Part shown: one piece after another, positions 24,095 through 31,384 of the stretch | Layout: every line of letters starts with the position of its first letter | How positions within the stretch are numbered: position 1 is the first letter of the stretch | Source of the DNA: Candidatus Gastranaerophilales bacterium | GTDB taxonomy: Bacteria > Cyanobacteriota > Vampirovibrionia > Gastranaerophilales > Gastranaerophilaceae | Assembly (NCBI GenBank): GCA_910587245.1 | Contig: CAJULX010000008.1 | Location: 10,962 to 74,961, forward strand | Reading direction: 5' to 3' | Length of the DNA stretch: 64,000 nucleotides | Made by a program: the position numbers and the translations under genes | Notes under the pieces: model-generated | What the model was told of the DNA's origin: nothing | The model's input: only the letters and a program-made list of their open reading frames with translations | Database searches by the model: none

Positions 24095-26437
24095 CTATTC
24101 ATCAAGTTCTATTTCATCATGCTTACCGTAGTTTTCATAGCCTTTTTTCTGCATTTCATCAGTGATTGTATCCTGAATTTTTTCATGCAAGCCTTCATTT
24201 TTGCTATTGTAGTATCCGCCGTAATCACCGGTTTTATTGTATTGTGCCTGATATTCTCTGTATAGCTGGTCACCTTTTGTTTCGGCAAGTTCCACTGCAT
24301 CATCAAGTTCTTGCTTGATTTTCTTTCTGAATTCGGATTCACTCGGTACATCGCCCCAATCAAGGTTTCCGCCTTTAGATTCAACCAGCTCTTTCAAATC
24401 TTTTGCTCTTGTATTAACGGTTTGTGCAAGTTCGTTTACTCTTGCAGCATCGCCTGTAAGCGGGTCGGTGAATGCTTTATCAATTTGTGCATCGGTTAAT
24501 TGAGAGAACATATTGTTACCTACAAGACCTTCGTTATTCAAGGTTGCATCAATATATTCATTATCTTCCATGGCTTGTTCTGCCGTCATGTTTTTGCCGC
24601 CCATTTTAACGTTAAATGTAGTCTGAATTTCTGAACCGTTAACATTATAGCTTGTATCTTTATTTGTGGGGGTTAAATCAATTTCCGTCATACCAGCATC
24701 TGCTGCGCTCATAAAGCTTTGTTGAACACTTACACTGCCGTCGGCATTTTGTATTTCTTCAAGCTTCATTACCATAATGTCGTTTAATGCGTCGCCTGTG
24801 ATTATATTTTGACCTTCGGGTATGCCGTATTTAGTACGGAAGCCGTCCATACCTTCGTTATTGTCGGCTCCAAGCAAGTCGGTAATACCGTCGTATTGTC
24901 CGTTGCCGTCATCTGCCATAAAGTAGTATCTGCTGTTGCCGTCGCGTACTGATATCGGGTCGGTTCTGTCTGTTTGAGCGGGTTTATGTTCGCCTGATCC
25001 GCGTATAACTTTGGAATCTTGCCATACCTGACCATTTTTAGTCAGCCCTTCGATTTGTTCCGCTAATTTATCGTAGCTTGGGTCTGTTGTGAACCTTACG
25101 CAACCTTCTTTGTGGTCTGATTGTTCACCGAGAGAGTATCCGATGTCAAGACCCGGGAATAATTGGTCAAGCGCAAACATTGCTTCTTTAAAGGAGAATC
25201 CTTTTTCCGCAAGTGTTTTAACGGCGTCGCTTGCCTGTTCAAGCTGTTTTGCATCACCCGGAACGGTTTTTACTTCAGGGAGAGTTGATGTATTGTTTGC
25301 AATAGATGTTAATGCTCCGTATATTCTTTTTGCTTCCGCGCCATGACCATACGGTATGCTGTATTTGCCGTTTGAACCTTTAATATTTATGCCGCCGAAG
25401 TTTTTCGCAACAGCATCCATAATTTCAATATTACTCATGCCGGCTTCCGCCATTTTCCAGGCCAAGCTGCCTTCTTGTACGGTTGTTGCATTTGCTGCAT
25501 CTTTGCCGTCGCCAAACAATACTTTTGCCAGATTTTGCGCCAAAGTGTTATCGGCATCGGCCGTATTTTTATCTGCATTCTTACCGGTGCCCGCCTTGCC
25601 CATTTCCGCAAGCTGATCCAAGTAACCGTCAATTGCCTTTTGATCTCTTGTGGTGCCTGCATTATTACCTACAACCTGAGTTGAATTTCTGCCTGAAAGA
25701 TCGCTGTTATATTTATCTGCAAGCTCTGCAACCACGGCTTCTTTTTCATAGCTGAATACAGGTGCTTTTGAATCGTTATTTTTGTTTGCATAATAATTGT
25801 TTAACTGCGCGCTCATATTGTCTTTTGTTTGATTTAAAAGACTTACAACAGCCTGAGCATTCTTTAAACCTTTCATTGCATTACCGCTGTCTTTAATGTA
25901 TAAATCAAGCTGGTCGCACAGATCGCCGAGTTCACCCTTAAGTTCGCCGGTTTCATTATAAATTGCGGAAATATTTGCAAGTGCCGCATTATCCATAAGT
26001 TTATCCAGTTCGCTCTGGAATTCAATTCTGAAGCTTGTTTGTCCTTCATGAGCTTTATTTTTACTTTTTGTGTTGTTTACCGCTCTTACAATAGCTTTAT
26101 TTATTGCTGTTTGTAATTCTGCTTCATATTGAGCCTGCGCACTCACATATTTTCCGGTTGCATCAGCAAGGTCACCGCTTACGCCGTCAATTTTATCTTC
26201 AATTTCATCCATTTCTTTTTGATATTCGTTAAGCTTTGCTTCCCAGCTTTTAATCTGGTCTTGAATGGATTTAATCTGCGCATCAATATCATCTCTTGCT
26301 GTTTGACCGCCGTTAAAATAGTTGTCATCAAAAAGATCGCGAATTTGATTTTCGCTTGCCTGTTTTAAATCGCCAAGGTCTTTAATGCCTGCGGTTAGAT
26401 CTTTAATTGTGTTGGTTGATGAAATGTCAGTTGCCAT
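24095..26437 (-). CDS. Large acidic coiled-coil orphan protein
   Basis: A 780-residue acidic protein without a signal peptide or membrane helix. The N-terminal 250 residues are largely helical with coiled-coil character (QIKSIQDQIKSWEAKLNEYQ). The centre is rich in Ala, Asn, Asp and Gly; a segment with DGNGQYDGITDLLG (about 530) looks like a calcium-type Asp loop. The end is charged. ATG at 26437 (AAAGGAT upstream) is preferred over a GTG 18 bases earlier. No family recognised; a secreted or scaffold role is possible. It ends in a strong terminator. Confidence 0.7.
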   Translation of the reverse strand: MATDISSTNTIKDLTAGIKDLGDLKQASENQIRDLFDDNYFNGGQTARDDIDAQIKSIQDQIKSWEAKLNEYQKEMDEIEDKIDGVSGDLADATGKYVSAQAQYEAELQTAINKAIVRAVNNTKSKNKAHEGQTSFRIEFQSELDKLMDNAALANISAIYNETGELKGELGDLCDQLDLYIKDSGNAMKGLKNAQAVVSLLNQTKDNMSAQLNNYYANKNNDSKAPVFSYEKEAVVAELADKYNSDLSGRNSTQVVGNNAGTTRDQKAIDGYLDQLAEMGKAGTGKNADKNTADADNTLAQNLAKVLFGDGKDAANATTVQEGSLAWKMAEAGMSNIEIMDAVAKNFGGINIKGSNGKYSIPYGHGAEAKRIYGALTSIANNTSTLPEVKTVPGDAKQLEQASDAVKTLAEKGFSFKEAMFALDQLFPGLDIGYSLGEQSDHKEGCVRFTTDPSYDKLAEQIEGLTKNGQVWQDSKVIRGSGEHKPAQTDRTDPISVRDGNSRYYFMADDGNGQYDGITDLLGADNNEGMDGFRTKYGIPEGQNIITGDALNDIMVMKLEEIQNADGSVSVQQSFMSAADAGMTEIDLTPTNKDTSYNVNGSEIQTTFNVKMGGKNMTAEQAMEDNEYIDATLNNEGLVGNNMFSQLTDAQIDKAFTDPLTGDAARVNELAQTVNTRAKDLKELVESKGGNLDWGDVPSESEFRKKIKQELDDAVELAETKGDQLYREYQAQYNKTGDYGGYYNSKNEGLHEKIQDTITDEMQKKGYENYGKHDEIELDE

Positions 26438-26570
26438 CTTGTTATCCTTTCGCACTTATCAAATGAATTTATACTTTACTATCCTTTGAATATATATTTG
26501 ATATATACATAAAGGTTCTCGGCATTTCAAAAGGAAAACTTAAGCGTATAAAATATTTTTGTTACAATTT

Positions 26571-28712
26571 TTAATAATTTTGTTTAATATTCTTCCAGAT
26601 AATGATATTTGAATATCTTGTATCATCACGGCCGTATACTTCCCAGCTGATGTTTGATTGATTAACGGGAACAAAACCTTTGCCTGCAATGTATTCATAA
26701 GGCGTTTTGCAAATTGCGCCATTTGCTTTTTCAAGATTTTCTTCTTTTGTTTTTGTTAAAACCTCTGTGAATTCAGCGTTGTAATTATTATTGACAAGAT
26801 AACAGCCTTTTAGCAGCGTATCATCCAGATATTTTTGTTCATCTTTTTTATTAAAAACATTTAAAGTTTGCAGTTCGCGCGGTGTTGCAATATAATCGTA
26901 TTTTTCAAGTTCATAATCATCAATTCTTGTAAACAAAAGCTCATCAAATTTTACATGTTTTTTATTTGCAGCAATATTTACGATTTCCTGCATTGTATTT
27001 TCATCAGAGAAAAATCCCACGGTTTTATATTCTTCAATGTGTTTTAAAAATCCGTCCGCAATTTCGCAGCCCCTTCTTTCGCACTTATAATAACCGTATT
27101 GCATGCATCTTGTTTTTTCTATAAATGTTTTGTACGAAGATTCATTCTTATAAGAAGATACAATTCTCCAAAACGGCCTTATTGCAAGATGTGTGGAAGC
27201 TAAGAACAAATAATAAAGCGCAAATATTATGACAACGGTTTTATAGAAGTTATTCTTTTTAAAATAGCAGAGCGCTAAAACAGGCATGCAGATTGTATAA
27301 AATGTTAAAACAAACCTGATACTGTATATCATATATCCTACAGCAAAGCTTAAAATAATAAGATTTAAATAAAATCCTATTCCTAAAGCATAAAGCACTG
27401 CTCTTTTATTTTTTGGATTTTTAATAAAAAGCAAGGCAGACCATATTGCACAAGGTAAAAATGTTAAAATACCCGTTACGCCGTATCCTGTTTCAGATTC
27501 AACAAGAGAGGAGTTCAGCCCTTCTATTTTCAATAAAACCCCCGTTCCTGCTTCTATATGAAATAAGTTGAAAAGTACATTTTGAATTTTAAACATTAGT
27601 GGCGATAAATAGATTCCCCACATAAATCCTGAAAAATCAAAAAGCTGCAAATTATACGTAATAAAATTTGCAATAAATGCTTTAAAACCGCCGTAAAAGC
27701 CGTGCATATTAACCGACATTTTTGAGCCAAAGGGGTTATGGTAGCTTATTATATTTAAAATGTAGTTATAGCTTGAAAAAATAACAAAATTTATAAATAA
27801 TAAAACTATAAATTTTATAAAATCCCTGAAGGATTTCTTCCACACCGAATAGACTAAAAACAAGAAAATTAAAGCAAGCCCCGCCATAAACGCTGTGCTT
27901 TTTACTCCGAGTGCAATTGCAAAAGAAAGACTTGAAAAATACCCCTTAATGTTATCTTTTTTATCAACAAAATCAAGAAAGAATATTATTGAATAAAAAA
28001 GCAGAACCCCTGTAAATAAATCTGTCTGCGTGCTTGAAATCTGTGCTATCACTCCTGCAAATGAAGAAAATATAAATATTGCCCAGAGTCTTTTTCTGTA
28101 TGAAAATTTAAATTTTTCAAAAAATGTCCAGAAGGCTGCTATTCCTGCAAAATAGCTGAAAAATTCAATAAATCCTAAGCCAAAATCCTTTTTTGTTAAA
28201 GAAAAAATCCATGTGTAAATTAATTCCGAATTAATGGGCATAACATGGCTTCTTATATCGGTTGTATCAAAATGATGTATAAAACCTTTCTGTGCCCATA
28301 CAAGCGCCCTGTAAGCATGATATTCAAGTGCATCAGGTTCATTTACGGGCAGTATTGCACACATTATAAAACTAACCGCAATTAAAAATAAAACCCCGAT
28401 TCCTAAAACAATAAGCCCTTTATCGAGCTTAAAGGAATTAAAAATTCTTTTAAAAAAAGCCTTTGTCTTTTCTTTATATTGTTCTTTTAAAACGTTCAGG
28501 CGATTTCTTTTTAGCCATACGGCTAATGCTGCTGCAAAAAATATTATGTTTAATAATATTATTCCAAAAGGTGAAATGCTTCTAAATATTGATAAAATTT
28601 CAATATTTAAAATTATAAGGGCGATAAATATTGTAAAAAAGTATAAAAAACTTCCTGCTGCTGCGGATAAAAGTCCCGATGTCAAAAACGTTAATAAAAA
28701 AGATAATATCAT
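26571..28712 (-). CDS. GT-C family membrane glycosyltransferase
   Basis: A 713-residue protein with about a dozen transmembrane helices in residues 1-520 and a soluble C-terminal domain (about 530-713). An acidic pair after the first helices (VNEPDALEYHAYRA, about residue 123) and the multi-helix layout fit the GT-C/PMT group, which uses polyprenyl-phosphate sugars to modify lipids, glycans or proteins outside the membrane. It is not in an operon. A second GT-C enzyme lies at 61192. Confidence 0.7.
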   Translation of the reverse strand: MILSFLLTFLTSGLLSAAAGSFLYFFTIFIALIILNIEILSIFRSISPFGIILLNIIFFAAALAVWLKRNRLNVLKEQYKEKTKAFFKRIFNSFKLDKGLIVLGIGVLFLIAVSFIMCAILPVNEPDALEYHAYRALVWAQKGFIHHFDTTDIRSHVMPINSELIYTWIFSLTKKDFGLGFIEFFSYFAGIAAFWTFFEKFKFSYRKRLWAIFIFSSFAGVIAQISSTQTDLFTGVLLFYSIIFFLDFVDKKDNIKGYFSSLSFAIALGVKSTAFMAGLALIFLFLVYSVWKKSFRDFIKFIVLLFINFVIFSSYNYILNIISYHNPFGSKMSVNMHGFYGGFKAFIANFITYNLQLFDFSGFMWGIYLSPLMFKIQNVLFNLFHIEAGTGVLLKIEGLNSSLVESETGYGVTGILTFLPCAIWSALLFIKNPKNKRAVLYALGIGFYLNLIILSFAVGYMIYSIRFVLTFYTICMPVLALCYFKKNNFYKTVVIIFALYYLFLASTHLAIRPFWRIVSSYKNESSYKTFIEKTRCMQYGYYKCERRGCEIADGFLKHIEEYKTVGFFSDENTMQEIVNIAANKKHVKFDELLFTRIDDYELEKYDYIATPRELQTLNVFNKKDEQKYLDDTLLKGCYLVNNNYNAEFTEVLTKTKEENLEKANGAICKTPYEYIAGKGFVPVNQSNISWEVYGRDDTRYSNIIIWKNIKQNY

Positions 28713-28766
28713 AGGGCAATTTTAATACTAAATATATAACTAATCAAGAATCACCCTTTCGGGCAG

Positions 28767-28795
28767 TTTACATTTATCTTCAAGATTTTTATTAT
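28767..28795 (+). promoter_or_regulatory. Sigma-70-type promoter for a small RNA candidate
   Basis: TTTACA (28767-28772) and TATTAT (28790-28795) are separated by 17 bases, a near-ideal housekeeping promoter. It lies in a gap with no plus-strand gene downstream before an intrinsic terminator, so its product would be a short RNA. Confidence 0.5.
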
Positions 28796-28802
28796 AACTA
28801 TT

Positions 28803-28882
28803 GTGCATATTCCACTCTCACTCGTAAACTGTTTAACCGATTTCCGCTCATTAATTTTACCCTTGGAAGTCGGTTTTTTTTA
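28803..28882 (+). ncRNA. Candidate small RNA, about 80 bases
   Basis: A short plus-strand transcript is predicted from a good promoter upstream (28767-28795) to an intrinsic terminator at 28837-28882: CCGATTTCC pairs with GGAAGTCGG (one G-U pair), followed by eight T. No reading frame fits inside. It does not look like a tRNA, 4.5S or 6S RNA as far as I can see. The strand is opposite to both neighbours. Start is estimated from promoter spacing. Confidence 0.4.
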
Positions 28883-28892
28883 ATTTAATATT

Positions 28893-29121
28893 TATTGTTT
28901 CAAATCTTTAAAATCAAATAAATCTTTAACTTTAATATTAAGAGCAGCTGCGATTTCAAATATTGTCTTAAGGGTGAGATTGCGTCTTCCGCATTCAATA
29001 TTGCTTAATTTGTTAGGATGAATGCCTATTTCAAGTCCTAAATTTAATTGATTTAAACCCTTTTGTTTTCTGTAATTTTTAACTTTTTTCCGAAAAGTTT
29101 AAAAAATTCTTCTTCATTCAT
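28893..29121 (-). pseudogene. XRE-family regulator with a frameshift in an A run
   Basis: Two overlapping minus-strand frames join into one helix-turn-helix protein: MNEEEFFKLFGKK from the ATG at 29121, then VKNYRKQKGLNQLNLGLE, HPNKLSNIECGRRNLTL and IAAALNIKVKDLF. They are separated by a single missing base in a run of six A (plus-strand TTTTTT at 29085-29090). One more A restores a 76-residue protein. It may be a true pseudogene, a slippage-controlled gene or a sequencing error. Confidence 0.7.
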
Positions 29122-29177
29122 AGCAATTCAATAATACATTACTGACATTTTTATTTTTAACTAATATATTTAATAAT

Positions 29178-29780
29178 TTACATCTCGCATCTTGCTTCGA
29201 GTGCTTTAATCAGCGTTAATTCATCCGCATATTCCAATTCTGACCCTAAAGGTATACCGAATGCTATCCTTGAAATCTTTATCCCGAAAGGCTTTAGAAG
29301 CTTATTTAAATACATACTCGTTGCTTCCCCTTCAACGGAAGGATTCAGGGCAAGAATTACTTCCTTGATATCATCCTTATGCACTCTGTTTAAAAGCTCT
29401 TTAATCCTGATATCATCAGGCCCGATGCCGTCAATGGGCGAAATCAGCCCTTGCAGAACATGATAAAGCCCGTTGTATTCGTTTGTTTTTTCAATTGCAA
29501 TTAAATCTTTGGTTTCACCCACAACGCATATAATCTCCCTGTTTCTTGCCGCATTCTGGCAGATTTCGCAAGGATTTGAAGACGACATATTAAAACAAAC
29601 ATCACAATAATTAATTGTGGTCTTAGCCTCAATCATAGATTCCGCAAATTTTTCCACCTCATTTAACGGCATTTTTAAAAGGTGTAAAGCTAATCTTTGT
29701 GCCGTTTTTGGCCCGATTGAAGGTAATTTTTGAAAATATTCTATTAATTTTGCAAGCGGTTTTGTATATTCCAAACTCAA
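29178..29780 (-). CDS. recR: Recombination protein RecR
   Basis: A 200-residue protein. It has the helix-hairpin-helix (KLPSIGPKTAQRLALHLL, about residues 17-34), a four-cysteine zinc finger (CDVC near 57 and CEIC near 69) and a C-terminal Toprim fold (VVGETKDLIAIE; PSVEGEATSMY). It works with RecF and RecO to load RecA. It follows ebfC by 56 bases, the common ebfC-recR pair, with an intervening GC-rich hairpin (AGGGGCG...CGCCCCT, about 29798-29823) that may be an RNA processing site. Confidence 0.95.
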   Translation of the reverse strand: MSLEYTKPLAKLIEYFQKLPSIGPKTAQRLALHLLKMPLNEVEKFAESMIEAKTTINYCDVCFNMSSSNPCEICQNAARNREIICVVGETKDLIAIEKTNEYNGLYHVLQGLISPIDGIGPDDIRIKELLNRVHKDDIKEVILALNPSVEGEATSMYLNKLLKPFGIKISRIAFGIPLGSELEYADELTLIKALEARCEM

Positions 29781-29836
29781 AAACTCCGTAAATAATCAGG
29801 GGCGCTAAAATCAGCCGCCCCTGTTGACAATTTTTC

Positions 29837-30169
29837 TTAAAACAATCCGGGGATGCTTATTCCGCCTGTTGCTTGCTTCATTGATTTTTCCATTTCAGCG
29901 GCTGCTTTTTTGGTTGCATCCTTAATAGCTTCCGCTACCAAATCTTCAAGCATTTCAATTGTGTCTCTATCAACGCTTTCAGGATTTTCAGAGTTTACTG
30001 CTTCGGGCTTAATTTTAATTCCTTTAAATTTTGACTGCCCGTCAAAAGTAATTTCAACAGCCCCGCCTGCGGATTTTCCCGTTACTTCAATTTCTTTCAA
30101 TGCTTCCTGCGCATCTTTAAGTTTTTTCTGCATTTTTTGCGCCTGCTGCATCATTTGAATCATATTCAT
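29837..30169 (-). CDS. ebfC: Nucleoid-associated protein, YbaB/EbfC family
   Basis: A 110-residue DNA-binding protein. MIQMMQQAQKMQKKLKDAQ at the start and the GxxKFKGIKI...EDLVAEAIKDA pattern are diagnostic. It forms dimers that bind DNA and affect expression and repair. It sits upstream of recR, a widely conserved pair. Length is typical (about 105-110 residues). Confidence 0.95.
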   Translation of the reverse strand: MNMIQMMQQAQKMQKKLKDAQEALKEIEVTGKSAGGAVEITFDGQSKFKGIKIKPEAVNSENPESVDRDTIEMLEDLVAEAIKDATKKAAAEMEKSMKQATGGISIPGLF

Positions 30170-30222
30170 TATATTTTTCTCCCCATTATCATTCTAAAAG
30201 TCATGTTATAATTATCTATTAT

Positions 30223-31002
30223 ATGCAAAGAAAAACTTATCTTCAATATTGTTTAAATAATAAAGGGAAAATTTCAAGATGGCTCTCTAATATGATGCCG
30301 TTAACCTTTTATATTGCCCCTTTCAGGTGGTATAAATCTTCTTCTCAGTCTGATGCATATAAATATACAAGTCTTGTTATTGATGCGCTTAATACATGGC
30401 AATCAGCTGTCGGCGGGGTTATAGGGTTTAATGTTGTAAATACGATGATGGATTCGCAGGTAAACCTTGAGTGGAAACGTATAGACAGAAAATCCCTGGG
30501 TCAGTGCCAGTTTCATTATGACCCGAACGGCAGATATTATTCTGCTGAAGTACGCATAGGTTTATCGGACGGTATTATTTGTAAAAAATATATGGATGAA
30601 GCCGAAGTTTATCATACAATTCTCCACGAAATAGGTCATGCGCTCGGACTCGGGCATTCGCCTTATAAAGAAGATATTATGTACACCCCCCACCAATATG
30701 GTGTTATAAATCTTTCAAAACGAGATATTCAAACGCTCCGCTGGCTTTACAAATTTGATGTAGGAAAAACCGCCTCTGAAATACTTGCCATGCACCCAAA
30801 TTCAGGTGCAAAAGATTTAGATGAGCTTGTTATGGTGCTTTCAGGCGAAAAAACCGAATTTCAAAAAGTACAGGACGGGCTTATGGCGCGCCAAGGAAAA
30901 GATTTAATTCAGGAAAATCAAAATATAGGCGATTTAAAAATGTACCTTATGCAGGTGCACAACAATTTTGTAGTAAGAAAACCCGCCCCACCGAAAGAAT
31001 AG
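30223..31002 (+). CDS. Matrixin-like zinc metalloprotease
   Basis: A 259-residue protein with the complete zinc motif HEIGHALGLGH (about residues 136-146) and a Met-turn (DIMYTP) a few residues later, the metzincin/M10 signature. Residues 30-70 carry a typical early beta-strand and helix (YTSLVIDALNTWQSAVG). No clear signal peptide or prodomain with a cysteine switch is visible, so activity may be intracellular or export may use another route. The C-terminal 80 residues are helical. It is convergent with the XRE gene, with no gap. Confidence 0.85.
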   Translation: MQRKTYLQYCLNNKGKISRWLSNMMPLTFYIAPFRWYKSSSQSDAYKYTSLVIDALNTWQSAVGGVIGFNVVNTMMDSQVNLEWKRIDRKSLGQCQFHYDPNGRYYSAEVRIGLSDGIICKKYMDEAEVYHTILHEIGHALGLGHSPYKEDIMYTPHQYGVINLSKRDIQTLRWLYKFDVGKTASEILAMHPNSGAKDLDELVMVLSGEKTEFQKVQDGLMARQGKDLIQENQNIGDLKMYLMQVHNNFVVRKPAPPKE

Positions 31003-31263
31003 CTACCCTATCAGTGTAAACCCTTCGGGTAATTCTTCTTCAATCATTTTTACAAATTCGCTCGCCTTTACACCGAGTGCCTCCGCCAGCTTGAAAACCG
31101 TTGTCAGCTGCGGGTCTTTGAGTCCGCGCTCAAGGCTGTTTAAAAGCGAGGTTGAAATTTCATACTCCATTGATAAAAGATACTGGCTTTTGTCTTTCCG
31201 TAACCTTTTTAATACTTTGCCCGCAATACTGCGTATTAATTTTTTCTTATCTTCTTGTTGCAT
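31003..31263 (-). CDS. XRE-family transcription regulator
   Basis: An 86-residue helix-turn-helix protein (LLSMEYEISTSLLNSLERGLKD, about residues 29-50; TTVFKLAEALGVKASEFV after). It is divergent from the giant glycine-rich gene and its start lies 30 bases from a set of TCACGTTC/GAACGTGA half sites, so it may repress itself and the glycine-rich gene. Confidence 0.8.
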   Translation of the reverse strand: MQQEDKKKLIRSIAGKVLKRLRKDKSQYLLSMEYEISTSLLNSLERGLKDPQLTTVFKLAEALGVKASEFVKMIEEELPEGFTLIG

Positions 31264-31292
31264 TTTTTAAATAATAAGTTAAAATAAAATTA

Positions 31293-31336
31293 TCACGTTC
31301 ACGAACGTGAAAGGTTGTTCACCGATAACACGTGAA
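31293..31336. promoter_or_regulatory. Candidate operator between XRE gene and glycine-rich pilin-like gene
   Basis: TCACGTTC (31293-31300) and GAACGTGA (31303-31310) form an inverted repeat with a two-base centre. TTCACC (31318-31323) and CGTGAA (31331-31336) are a second, looser pair. The 121-base divergent gap holds little else, and the XRE product is the obvious candidate to bind it. Confidence 0.55.
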
Positions 31337-31384
31337 TACAATTATAACGAGAAGCTGTTTATCGAAAAATTGGAGTTATTCTAA

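Noticed and set aside
28837..28882. Terminator of the glycosyltransferase at 26571
   Set aside because: The T run lies on the plus strand, opposite to that gene, and is upstream of its start.
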